Shown here in pieces: positions 5,866 through 12,924 of a DNA stretch of 12,924 nt. The notes below the pieces were generated by a model, which was given only the letters and a program-made list of their open reading frames with translations, did not search any database and was not told where the DNA came from. This DNA is from Candidatus Dojkabacteria bacterium (GTDB lineage: Bacteria > Patescibacteriota > Dojkabacteria > J137): contig RFKV01000039.1 of NCBI GenBank assembly GCA_003694175.1, forward strand, positions 1 through 12,924, given 5' to 3'. The position numbers and the translations under genes were made by a program. How positions within the stretch are numbered: the first letter of the stretch is position 1; every line of letters begins with the position of its first letter.

Positions 5866-8037
5866 ATGGCAAGCACACTGGATTATAGCAAGGTAAAAGA
5901 TACTAGGTATTATAGGAATATAGGCATAATAGCCCACGTAGATGCAGGTAAGACCACCACAACAGAACGAATTCTGTTTTTCACGGGAAGAAAGCATAAG
6001 TTGGGTGAGGTTCACGAGGGGACGGCTGAGATGGACTTTATGGTTCAAGAGAGGGAAAGAGGAATTACTATACAGTCAGCTGCTACCACAGCTTTTTGGG
6101 ACTATGCGAACGAAACCTATAGAATCAACATAATAGATACCCCAGGACATGTTGACTTTACCGCAGAAGTTGAAAGGTCTCTTAGAGTTTTGGATGGAGC
6201 TATTGTCGTTTTTGATGGGAAAATGGGAGTAGAGCCGCAATCTTCTAAAGTTTGGTTCCAAGCAGAAAAATATTTAGTGCCGAGGCTTTGCTACATAAAT
6301 AAACTTGATAATGTAGGTGCAGACTTTTATAGATCTTACGAAAGTATAGTTGAGCATCTGTCCGATTTAGCGATTCCGATTTCTTTACCACACGGCATTG
6401 AAAATGAATTTGACGGAATAATTGACCTTGTAAGAATGGTGGAAATAATTCACAAGGATGACTTAGGAAAGGAAATAGAAGTTAGACAAATATCCCCTGA
6501 ATACAAGGAAAAAGCTGAGCAGTATCGAATGAAACTAATAGAAACCGTTGCAAACTTTGATGATTTAATTGCTGAAAAATATTTAACAGGATCAGAAATT
6601 AGTAGTGAGGAGCTAGAGCAAAGCATAAGAAAGTTGGTTATTGCAGGTAAAATATTTCCAGTGATGGCTGGGTCCTCGTTGAAAAACAAGGGAGTACAGG
6701 CAATGCTTGATAATATTTGTAGGTACCTACCTTCTCCTCACGATAAGTCTTTCACTATTGATGATGCAGAAACTCAGACTGAAAAAAGGTACATTGGTGA
6801 GGTTCCGGGCAGAGACCCTGACACCCAGGAAGTAATCACAAGAAAGCTTGTAGAAGATGAACCCTTCACTGGATTAGTGTTTAAGCTCGCAGTGGACCCG
6901 CATGTTGGTAGTTTAGCCTTCTTTAGGGTTTATTCAGGAAAGTTACAAGCTGGGAGTTATACATATAATAGTAGTCAGGGTACCCGAGAAAGGATTGGTA
7001 GAATCATATTGCTTCATGCCAATCATAGAGAAGAAGTGAAAGAAGTCAGGGCGGGTGATATTGCAGCAATAGTTGGTTTGAAAGAAACAAAAACTGGTGA
7101 CACTCTGTGCGATGAAAGCAACAAGATTTTGCTTGAGAGTATACATTTTCCAGATCCAGTTGTTAAATTTGCGATCGAGCCAAAGACCAAATCTGATCAA
7201 GAAAAGTTAGGTGAGGCCCTCTCAAAACTTGTATCAGAGGATCCAACCTTTAAGGCAGAGACTGATCCTGAAACTGGTCAGGTGATTATTTCTGGAATGG
7301 GTGAACTACATTTGGATATAAAGATTGATATTTTAAGGAGAGATTATGGTATTCAAGTAAATGTGGGAGCTCCACAGGTTGCATACAGAGAAACGATAAA
7401 GAAAGAATGTGAGCACAGGGAGCTTCTTAAGAAACAGACTGGAGGTGCTGGTCAGTATGCTGACATCGTTATGGTATTAAGGCCAAGAGCAAGAGGCGAA
7501 GGATATAGATTTATAGATAGTATCAAGGGTGGAGTTATTCCAAAAGAATACATCCCGGCAATAGATAAAGGTATTCAAGAGTCTATGACTTCTGGACCGC
7601 TAGGAGGGTATCCTGTCGTTGATTTAGAAGTGGAGATTGTTGACGGTACTTATCATGAAGTAGACTCTAATACGGATACGTTTAGGACATGTGCTTTTTA
7701 TGGAATTCGAAATGCTATTAGGTTGGCAGATCCAGTGCTTCTTGAACCAATAATGAAAGTTGTCATTAATGTTCCTGAAGAGCATGTTGGAGCAGTGACT
7801 GGTTACTTATCGTCAAAAAGAGGAGTTATAAAAAACATATTGCAGAGAGGTAAGACAAAAGAAGTAATAGCTGAGGCACCATTGGGAGAGCTTTTTGGAT
7901 ATGTTTCGGACTTAAGAAATCTTACCTCGGGTACTGCTTCACCCAATATGGAATTCAGTCACTATGATGAAGTACCGAAAGGTCTGATGGATAAGGTTTT
8001 GGGAAAGGGAACAATAGATAACAAAAAGTCAGTCTAA
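5866..8037 (+). CDS. fusA: Translation elongation factor G
   Basis: GTP-driven ribosomal translocase, cytoplasmic, 723 residues (usual ~700). All five domains are readable. G domain: AHVDAGKTT (23-31), switch I QERERGITI (61-69), switch II DTPGHVD (91-97) with the catalytic His95, and NKLD (145-148) instead of the usual NKMD, followed by N149 where R is common. Domain II includes DEPFTGLVFK and VGSLAFFRVYSG. Domain III has SGMGELHLDI, domain IV has KQTGGAGQYADI and the tip loop HEVDSNTDTF, and domain V ends in a SPNMEFSHYDEVP stretch. It stands alone rather than in a str operon (rpsL-rpsG-fusA-tuf). The 266-bp leader region carries a weak TATACT (5734-5739) and a 9-bp tandem TTAGTTACT (5812-5829). 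A weak TTAGG lies about 9 nt before the ATG. Confidence 0.98.
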   Translation: MASTLDYSKVKDTRYYRNIGIIAHVDAGKTTTTERILFFTGRKHKLGEVHEGTAEMDFMVQERERGITIQSAATTAFWDYANETYRINIIDTPGHVDFTAEVERSLRVLDGAIVVFDGKMGVEPQSSKVWFQAEKYLVPRLCYINKLDNVGADFYRSYESIVEHLSDLAIPISLPHGIENEFDGIIDLVRMVEIIHKDDLGKEIEVRQISPEYKEKAEQYRMKLIETVANFDDLIAEKYLTGSEISSEELEQSIRKLVIAGKIFPVMAGSSLKNKGVQAMLDNICRYLPSPHDKSFTIDDAETQTEKRYIGEVPGRDPDTQEVITRKLVEDEPFTGLVFKLAVDPHVGSLAFFRVYSGKLQAGSYTYNSSQGTRERIGRIILLHANHREEVKEVRAGDIAAIVGLKETKTGDTLCDESNKILLESIHFPDPVVKFAIEPKTKSDQEKLGEALSKLVSEDPTFKAETDPETGQVIISGMGELHLDIKIDILRRDYGIQVNVGAPQVAYRETIKKECEHRELLKKQTGGAGQYADIVMVLRPRARGEGYRFIDSIKGGVIPKEYIPAIDKGIQESMTSGPLGGYPVVDLEVEIVDGTYHEVDSNTDTFRTCAFYGIRNAIRLADPVLLEPIMKVVINVPEEHVGAVTGYLSSKRGVIKNILQRGKTKEVIAEAPLGELFGYVSDLRNLTSGTASPNMEFSHYDEVPKGLMDKVLGKGTIDNKKSV

Positions 8038-8235
8038 ATAGCCTTTAGTACGAGATTTAGTTAAATTCATACTTAGATTGTGCTTTTTAACTTGTCGGTA
8101 AAGGTGTTTTTGGTTTAAAGCTCAAGATTTGGTTTTAAGCTAAAACGTATCTAGGTTACGGAGTTATTTTTAGGTCTAACTTTCTTCAAAAAACCATTTT
8201 AGATGTAGTAATAGTTACATAGTCTTTGTTTAGAA

Positions 8236-8892
8236 ATGAAAATTTCCTTGCTTGGTTCTTCAGGAAGGTTAGGTTCTTTGATGCTTAGGGAGTTTTTATC
8301 AAAAAAAATAAAGGTTAGAGCGTTGGTAAGAAGCGTCGATAAATTTAAACGTATTTTCCCAAACTTCTTTGCCAATCAAGATTTGGAGGTATTACAGGGT
8401 GATGCCCTGAACCTCCCAGATCTTGAAAAGCTTATTGATGGCTGTGATGCAGTGGTTAGTTGTTTAGGGCATAGAGGGAAAAATCCGAGATTTATGCAAC
8501 GGGATGTGTTTACATTGTTAAGCGAGATACTGGAGATTAGAGGACCTAAAAGATTGATATCGATAACAGGTTCAGGTGTGTTCCTACCTGGAGATAGTGT
8601 TACGTTATTTGATAAGTTGATGCTTTTACCAATTAAGTTACTCGATCCAGAAAGAGTTGAGGATGGTAAAGAACACGTTAGAGTTCTGCTCAAAAGTAAA
8701 TTAGACTGGACGGTTATTAGGACTCCTGTTCATACAAATTTTGGTAATAAACATACTGTTTCAGATAATTTAAATGGTGAGCTAAACTTATTTGTGAACC
8801 GGAGGGCTATTATAAATTTTGTTTTGGAAGTTCTTTATAATAATACCTACATTAATAAAGCTCCAGTCATTCGCTCTAAAATAAGTTTCTAA
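8236..8892 (+). CDS. NAD(P)-binding Rossmann-fold protein, atypical SDR (NmrA/BLVRB-like)
   Basis: 218 residues. The nucleotide-binding loop GSSGRLG (7-13) sits at the very N-terminus after a single beta strand. It is followed by RALVRS (28-33), whose Arg residues suggest NADPH preference, GDALNLPDLEKLIDGCDAVV (55-74) and the conserved SKLDWTVIRTP (154-164). This is the NAD(P)H-binding (PF13460-type) atypical short-chain dehydrogenase layout, as in biliverdin reductase B or YwnB/YhfK proteins. The Tyr-x3-Lys catalytic pair of classical SDRs is absent, as expected. Substrate unknown. Start ATG 8236 gives the correct N-terminal strand and has no Shine-Dalgarno. The 198-bp upstream gap contains a dyad ATGTA-N8-TACAT (8203-8220) close to the start. 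Confidence 0.8.
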   Translation: MKISLLGSSGRLGSLMLREFLSKKIKVRALVRSVDKFKRIFPNFFANQDLEVLQGDALNLPDLEKLIDGCDAVVSCLGHRGKNPRFMQRDVFTLLSEILEIRGPKRLISITGSGVFLPGDSVTLFDKLMLLPIKLLDPERVEDGKEHVRVLLKSKLDWTVIRTPVHTNFGNKHTVSDNLNGELNLFVNRRAIINFVLEVLYNNTYINKAPVIRSKISF

Positions 8893-8900
8893 TTTAGTAA

Positions 8901-8926
8901 AAATAAATTTGTTTTTGAATTTATTT
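8901..8926 (+). terminator. AT-only hairpin after the Rossmann-fold gene, possible terminator
   Basis: A perfect 9-bp stem AAATAAATT/AATTTATTT with an 8-nt loop, starting 8 nt after the stop. It has no GC pairs and no T tail, so termination is a guess from its position. Confidence 0.3.
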
Positions 8927-9001
8927 GCTGAAGCAGAGCTCTTATAGTACTAAGTCCTATATAAAATCAAAAATTAAAATCATTGATTTGTTTGCGATTG
9001 T

Positions 9002-9524
9002 CTACCATTTCAAAAAATCATTTTTGAACTTATCTAGTTTGGGTCTGATTACGTGTTTAAAATAAATTTGGCTTCAGTTTTTGTAGTAGAGATTCTGATG
9101 ATGATATTCCTCGGCCGGGCAGAGTCTACCCGCGCCCACTATTTCTGTAGCTACGGTTCGTTGCACTTTTTTGAGCTTCTTCTCTACTTTTTAGAGCATC
9201 TCAAAGCATCTAACTTGTCTTTTTCTTGTATAAATAAAATCACAGCTCTATACCGAGTACTATATCATTTCAATGTTTGTTTATGCTTGTTGGATCATAA
9301 ATACTCCAAATACTTTCACAAAAGTTCAACGTAATTTATCGAATTTTCACCAAACTCCAATTTTATCGCTTCAGCATGTTTAGTTATACCAGTGCTCACT
9401 TCCTCAAATGTTGGATTTTAGGTAACATCCCCACAACAGTACCCGATCAAGGCTTTATTTACCCCTCTTAACATGACATGCCAAAAGCTGCTTGATAACA
9501 CTAAAAACAACTAATAGAAAACAT
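9002..9524 (-). pseudogene. msrA: Decayed peptide-methionine sulfoxide reductase A (msrA) pseudogene
   Basis: Read on the minus strand this gap is a broken MsrA, the enzyme that reduces methionine-S-sulfoxide in proteins. Frame one (about 9510 to 9187) gives SSFW (9481-9492, family GCFW), RGVNKALIGYCCGDVT (family GVxxxxxGYxGG), a stop, then NPTFEEVSTGITKHAEAIKL (family NPTYEEVxTGxTGHAEAI), EFGENSINYVELL, three stops, and STRYRAVILF (family TQYRS). A shift near 9184-9196 moves to frame two (to 9002): EKKLKKVQRTVATEIV, CPAEEYHHQNLYYKN, a stop, SQIYFKHVIRPKL and DKFKNDFLKW, ending on TAG at 9002-9004. Internal stops are TAA 9418-9420, TGA 9316-9318, 9295-9297, 9265-9267 and 9074-9076. The catalytic Cys codon TGC is now AGC (Ser), and about five residues are missing after FW. 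The 5' end is approximate; the ATG at 9522-9524 is a possible original start. Length fits MsrA (about 170 residues). Confidence 0.9.
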
Positions 9525-9688
9525 TGCAGCACTCATTTAGTCTTATTTCAAAATTCAATAAATCATTAATAAAAAACATATCGTTTTATTTCTACCGAAC
9601 TTATCTTAGGCAATTTCTAAAATTGCAGTCCACTGGCAGAATTAAAGTAATTAAAAAACAACTCGTAATATTTTAAAGGAATATTTTA
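9525..9688. other. Intergenic remainder between msrA remnant and thyX
   Basis: No gene is visible. It contains a perfect 7-bp hairpin GCAATTT-CTA-AAATTGC (9610-9626), symmetrical for both strands and without a T run, and two AATATT palindromes just after the thyX stop (about 9664-9688 region). Confidence 0.4.
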
Positions 9689-10582
9689 CTAATCTACATT
9701 TAGGAATTTTTTTTCAAACTCTCTCCACTCTCTATCTGAAAGATTTGAATCTTCCTTTGTTACTTTCTGTCCCTTAATCATCTTGTCAAGCAACTGTTTT
9801 TCTTGTTTAGATATAAAAATTCCTTTGAGTCTATAATCTTCAAAGGCTTCGTAAGTAATTGGAACCCATAACTTAACAATTTCAAGTATTTTTTCAGCAT
9901 AGACTCTAATTTCGTATTGGGCATGTTGATCTACTCTTAAACTTAGGAAGTGTAGTAGGTTATGGAGATCAATTTTCCAATACCATTGTGTGAAAAAATT
10001 GACTGGCAGCACCATCCTAGCTATTTCTCTTGCTATACCTTCTTTACTCTCATCGATTATTCCACCATCCTCATTCGAGTTTAAAAGTTTTAGATACTTT
10101 TCATAGGAACTAATCGAATGATCTCGAATCAATTGCAAGTACTGTTTTTCTATTTTCTGATCAACTCTTGAGCCTCTACCCTGATTATTAACTTTACTTT
10201 GAGATTCCAATGTTTCTGGCAAGTAAAATTCCTTATCTAGAATTGAGTATCGCGCTGAATACTCGTTCACGTTTGCAGTCCTATGTCTAATCCATTGTCT
10301 AGCAACAAAAATAGGTAACTTTATGTGAAATTTAATTTCGCACATTTCAAAAGGAGTCGTGTGTCTATGTCTGATTAAGTATCGAATTAGACCTCTGTCT
10401 TGAGAGATTTTTTTCGTACCTTTACCATATGACACTCTTGCAGCTTGAACTATCGACTCATCGCCTCCCATATAGTCAACCAACCTTATAAAACCATGGT
10501 CCAAAACTTGAATAAACTTCCCTAAGATCTTTTCTAAATCAGGATTTGTGTACCTTTTAGTTGTAAACTCTTCACAATCCAT
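9689..10582 (-). CDS. thyX: Flavin-dependent thymidylate synthase
   Basis: Makes dTMP from dUMP using FAD, NADPH and methylene-tetrahydrofolate, replacing ThyA. 297 residues. The ThyX signature RHRx7S is intact: R99-H100-R101, then TANVNEY, then S109. The preceding strand has RYLIRHRHTTPFEMCEIKF (67-85), typical of the FAD/dUMP site, and the C-terminal helices hold NLLHFLSLRVDQHAQYEIRVYA, which supplies nucleotide-binding Arg and Gln residues. Homologues run 220-300 residues; the last ~45 residues, charged and helical, are at the long end. Start ATG 10580-10582 begins MDCEEF, with no Shine-Dalgarno. A 17-bp tandem repeat lies 30 nt upstream. No thyA or folate gene is nearby. It is separated by 297 bp from the ALDH gene and is likely its own transcript. 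Confidence 0.96.
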   Translation of the reverse strand: MDCEEFTTKRYTNPDLEKILGKFIQVLDHGFIRLVDYMGGDESIVQAARVSYGKGTKKISQDRGLIRYLIRHRHTTPFEMCEIKFHIKLPIFVARQWIRHRTANVNEYSARYSILDKEFYLPETLESQSKVNNQGRGSRVDQKIEKQYLQLIRDHSISSYEKYLKLLNSNEDGGIIDESKEGIAREIARMVLPVNFFTQWYWKIDLHNLLHFLSLRVDQHAQYEIRVYAEKILEIVKLWVPITYEAFEDYRLKGIFISKQEKQLLDKMIKGQKVTKEDSNLSDREWREFEKKFLNVD

Positions 10583-10611
10583 AATATATTGGTCTATTTA
10601 CTCGTCACATT

Positions 10612-10645
10612 TTAATTAGACGATCTAGTTAATTAAACGATTTAG
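10612..10645 (-). repeat. 17-bp tandem direct repeat upstream of thyX
   Basis: Two abutting copies on the plus strand, TTAATTAGACGATCTAG (10612-10628) and TTAATTAAACGATTTAG (10629-10645), match at 15 of 17 positions. They lie 30-63 nt upstream of the thyX start, where an operator or promoter element would sit. The rest of the 297-bp gap shows only a small dyad AGACAACTTTGTCT (10683-10696). Confidence 0.5.
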
Positions 10646-10879
10646 TTTGGTTTTAAAAATTCAAAATATACGATCAACAACAAGACAACTTTGTCTAAAC
10701 TTTAATCGCAAGTATAACTCAACTAAGATACCCCATACCTAATCTTTATTTCACAGCTGCTTTTAAATAACTTTCAATCGCAGATCTTTTTTATTATCCC
10801 AAAACGTGTTTTTAGAGTTTTGTACGCGTTTTCCTGTTTTAATCCGACTAAATTAAAAGAGCGAACCTTAAACGAAATT

Positions 10880-12256
10880 TTACTTTGAATAGTTGACAAC
10901 GATTGTTTTGACGTTAGTAAACTCTTTAATGCCATATGAACCTAATTCCCTTCCATAACCTGATTTCTTTATTCCACCATATGGCAGTCTTGGGTCTGAC
11001 CTTACGAGTTGGTTTATGAAGACATTTCCGGCCTCAATTTTGGGTATTAATAACTTTGCCACTTCTATATCCTTAGTCCAAATTGATGCACCAAGTCCGT
11101 ATTCACTCTGATTTGAAAGTGTTATCAATTGTTCTATATCCTCAAAAGTAGTAATAGCTATCACTGGTCCAAAAATTTCTTGATCAAACACTGGCATATT
11201 TGGTTGTACATTCGTCAGAATGGTAGGTTCGAAAAATAGACCCTGTAGATTTGCTCTCTTTCCCCCTACTATAAGCTTTGCGCCCATTGATATGGATTCA
11301 CTTACTTGTCTTTCTAAAATTTCTAGACCTTTTTCGGTTGCTATTGGCCCTACTTCGGTATTTGGATCCTTTGGATCTCCCATTTTTATATTCGAAAGTT
11401 TTTCTGCTACCAACTGAACAAAAGCCTTTTCTATCTGTTTGTGAACAAAAACTCTTTTAGGTGAATTACAAGCTTGACCTGAATTTCTCATTCTACCTTC
11501 CACTAAAGAGGCTGAGCAGGTATCTAAATTTGCATCAGGAAAAACAATAAAAGGATCGCTTCCACCAAGCTCCAGCACACTTTTTTTTATTTCCCTTGCT
11601 GCAGCTGATGCTACAATACTTCCAGCCTCAGCGCTACCAGAAAAGCTTATAGCTTTAATGATTTGGTTTTTGATTACTTGTTCTACTTTGTTAGATCCAA
11701 TCAATAATGTTTGGACTACTCCTTCAGGAAAACCAGCTTCCAACATTAACTCTTCTATTTTGATTGCTGAAATTGGAACATTTGACGCATGCTTTATAAC
11801 AACTACATTACCAGCAGATATCGTTGGTATTATGAATCTAAATGCCATCCAGAATGGGAAATTCCATGGGACAATTCCTAGAATAACCCCTAGTGGTTCG
11901 TAGACTACCATTGACTCATTTGATTCCGTCTTTACCGAATCAGGTCTTAAAAAATCCTCTATCTTTCCTTCATAATAGAGTGCTGTTTTCGCACATTTTT
12001 CTATTTCGCTTAAAGATGCTTTTATAGGTTGTCCAATTTCGTCGGTTATGATGTTTGCCAGAGAGCTCTTATTTTCAATAAGTTTTTCGCTTAGTTTGCT
12101 TAGTAGATTATTTCTGTATTCAAAATCGGTATTTTTCCAGTTTTCAAAAGCCATTTGTGCTTTTTCTAATCTTCTTTGGATTTCAATGTCAGCAAGATCG
12201 TCAAATTGCGCGTTTATAACCCCTGTAAAAGGATTCTTAGATACTAACATAAGCAT
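10880..12256 (-). CDS. Aldehyde dehydrogenase, succinate-semialdehyde dehydrogenase (Sad/GabD-like) type
   Basis: 458 residues, full length for the SSADH branch of the NAD(P)-dependent aldehyde dehydrogenase superfamily. Catalytic residues: N132 in PWNFPFW, E229 in LELGGSDPF, C263 in NSGQACNSPKR, and a late Glu in FDQEIFGPV. K155 in VIKHASNVP is the cofactor-binding Lys, and the KHA form is typical of YneI/Sad-like enzymes. The C-terminal PYGGIKKSGYGRELG is the conserved ALDH ending. It would oxidise succinate semialdehyde or a similar aldehyde to the acid. No GABA or other pathway partner is adjacent, so the in vivo substrate is inferred only. The start is ATG 12256 or ATG 12250 (ATGCTTATG); no Shine-Dalgarno discriminates between them. 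It has its own extended -10 promoter. Confidence 0.93.
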   Translation of the reverse strand: MLMLVSKNPFTGVINAQFDDLADIEIQRRLEKAQMAFENWKNTDFEYRNNLLSKLSEKLIENKSSLANIITDEIGQPIKASLSEIEKCAKTALYYEGKIEDFLRPDSVKTESNESMVVYEPLGVILGIVPWNFPFWMAFRFIIPTISAGNVVVIKHASNVPISAIKIEELMLEAGFPEGVVQTLLIGSNKVEQVIKNQIIKAISFSGSAEAGSIVASAAAREIKKSVLELGGSDPFIVFPDANLDTCSASLVEGRMRNSGQACNSPKRVFVHKQIEKAFVQLVAEKLSNIKMGDPKDPNTEVGPIATEKGLEILERQVSESISMGAKLIVGGKRANLQGLFFEPTILTNVQPNMPVFDQEIFGPVIAITTFEDIEQLITLSNQSEYGLGASIWTKDIEVAKLLIPKIEAGNVFINQLVRSDPRLPYGGIKKSGYGRELGSYGIKEFTNVKTIVVNYSK

Positions 12257-12322
12257 TAAATAACAAACAAATAAAGTCCATCACTCTGAGGTTATGCACC
12301 TATGTCATGTATGTATTGGATT

Positions 12323-12331
12323 ATTTTAGCA
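12323..12331 (-). promoter_or_regulatory. Extended -10 promoter of the ALDH gene
   Basis: On the minus strand TGCTAAAAT, i.e. TGn plus TAAAAT. The leader would be about 60 nt. An overlapping alternative is TATGCT (12328-12333) with TTGTAA (12351-12356) at exactly 17-nt spacing. Confidence 0.5.
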
Positions 12332-12396
12332 TAACCAATTCAAACCCATTTTACAATACTTCTTACTATATTTCAGAGATAGGTTAATCTTTTTGC

Positions 12397-12426
12397 AAAA
12401 AATTATTAATAAGAAATTAATTATTT
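12397..12426 (-). terminator. AT-rich hairpin with T run downstream of rnpA, possible terminator
   Basis: On the minus strand ATTAAT pairs with ATTAAT across a 5-nt loop. After one mismatch the stem extends 4 bp and runs straight into T residues (A run on plus, 12397-12402). It sits about 85 nt after the rnpA stop and upstream of the ALDH promoter. All pairs are A-T, so strength is doubtful. Confidence 0.35.
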
Positions 12427-12509
12427 AGATAATATCAAAGCTAATGTTTGTATGGATAAACGAAGGGTAGTTATAGTGCGACTAAGTGGTGTTTTAATTT
12501 TTTTGTTTT

Positions 12510-12839
12510 CTAATCTAAATCGCAGATAGCAGCTTTAAGTTCTTCTCTTATTTCTTCAAATCGTAAGTTATAAACATTCAAATTTTTAACAGTTAATATA
12601 AATTTAGCTTTTTTAGTATTTGTTAATGATTGAAAAGCTGCTTTAATACGTCTTTTGATCTTGTTTCTTACTACAGCTTTTTTGTGAATCTTTTTTGATA
12701 CATTAACTGCTATTTTAGAACTTTTCAAATTAGGGCAAGAAAGATACTTGATGTAGAAGTTTGAAGTTTCAAATTTAACACCTCTTTCTGAGATCATTTT
12801 TACTTCTGAACTATTTAATCTTTGACACTTTTTAAGCAT
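12510..12839 (-). CDS. rnpA: Ribonuclease P protein component
   Basis: The small basic protein that assists RNase P RNA in cutting tRNA 5' leaders. From ATG 12837-12839 it has 109 residues. The N-terminus MLKKCQRLNSSEV is the standard RnpA start, and the RNR signature is at 48-69: VSKKIHKKAVVRNKIKRRIK followed by AAF. The rest alternates basic strands and an acidic C-terminal helix. An in-frame TTG at 12866 would add 9 residues, but it lies upstream of the predicted transcription start. rnpA often follows rpmH. Here the 85 nt upstream inside the window show no recognisable L34 C-terminus, and rnpA has its own promoter. The C-terminal ...EELKAAICDLD is normal. Confidence 0.95.
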   Translation of the reverse strand: MLKKCQRLNSSEVKMISERGVKFETSNFYIKYLSCPNLKSSKIAVNVSKKIHKKAVVRNKIKRRIKAAFQSLTNTKKAKFILTVKNLNVYNLRFEEIREELKAAICDLD

Positions 12840-12868
12840 GATAGCTAAGTAAACTAAACATAGCAAAT

Positions 12869-12877
12869 TTTATATCA
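12869..12877 (-). promoter_or_regulatory. Extended -10 promoter of rnpA
   Basis: On the minus strand TGATATAAA, i.e. TGn plus TATAAA, with no clear -35. Transcription would start near 12862, leaving a leader of about 23 nt to ATG 12839 and excluding the TTG at 12866. Confidence 0.5.
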
Positions 12878-12924
12878 TAGATTGACATTTAACTTATTCA
12901 GGCTTTATCCCTTTTTCATAATAA

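Noticed and set aside
9105..9165. GC-rich patch considered as a structured RNA, riboswitch or RNase P/tmRNA piece
   Set aside because: No known RNA signature fits, and the minus strand explains it fully as conserved MsrA codons.
9053..9334. Plus-strand open frame of 93 codons starting with GTG, with hydrophobic N-terminus and several Cys
   Set aside because: It is antisense to the msrA remnant, begins inside that gene's C-terminal codons, has no recognisable domain, and its open state follows from the conserved codons on the other strand.
10774..10879. Minus-strand open run of about 35 codons just after the ALDH stop (contains LKQENAYKTLKTRFG)
   Set aside because: It reads somewhat like protein but has no start, no recognised family and is bounded by stops; too short to call a remnant without a search.

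Overview
The window is AT-rich, compact bacterial DNA (about one third G+C by eye) with ordinary housekeeping and small accessory genes on both strands. TGA is a genuine stop: the tyrosine recombinase and the cupredoxin both end on TGA at the expected C-terminus, so genetic codes 4 and 25 are not in use. The reduced gene styles, the HMA-DsbD_2 membrane protein and the scattered gene order are compatible with a small-genome lineage such as Patescibacteria/CPR. That placement is inference; no marker here settles it.

Layout, left to right. On the minus strand lie a Bax-inhibitor-1 family membrane protein (3' end cut by the window edge) and a complete XerC/D-type tyrosine recombinase. On the plus strand come tRNA-Pro(GGG), about 440 bp without a gene, and tRNA-Thr(CGT). 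A minus-strand RsmC-like methyltransferase converges on tRNA-Thr and overlaps it by 2 nt. From about 3.5 to 8.9 kb the plus strand carries a cupredoxin-like protein, an HMA-DsbD_2 metal-handling membrane protein, a HIT hydrolase, elongation factor G and an NAD(P)-binding Rossmann protein. From about 9 kb to the end the minus strand carries a decayed msrA, thyX, a succinate-semialdehyde-dehydrogenase-like ALDH and rnpA.

The least obvious content is in the gap between the Rossmann protein and thyX. It looks empty, but read on the minus strand it is a peptide-methionine sulfoxide reductase A pseudogene: almost the whole protein can be followed through one frameshift and five internal stops, and the catalytic Cys codon now reads Ser. 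Its best preserved block forms a conspicuous GC-rich patch.

Expression signals follow a pattern. Six transcription units have an extended -10 box (TGnTATAAT-like) and little or no -35 box, and no gene has a strong Shine-Dalgarno sequence at normal spacing. Two of these promoters (HIT and rnpA) also rule out the longest open-frame start. The cupredoxin and the HMA membrane protein probably form a copper- or thiol-related unit. The other genes look independently transcribed. No mobile element, CRISPR array or phage module is visible, and I see no convincing new multi-gene system.
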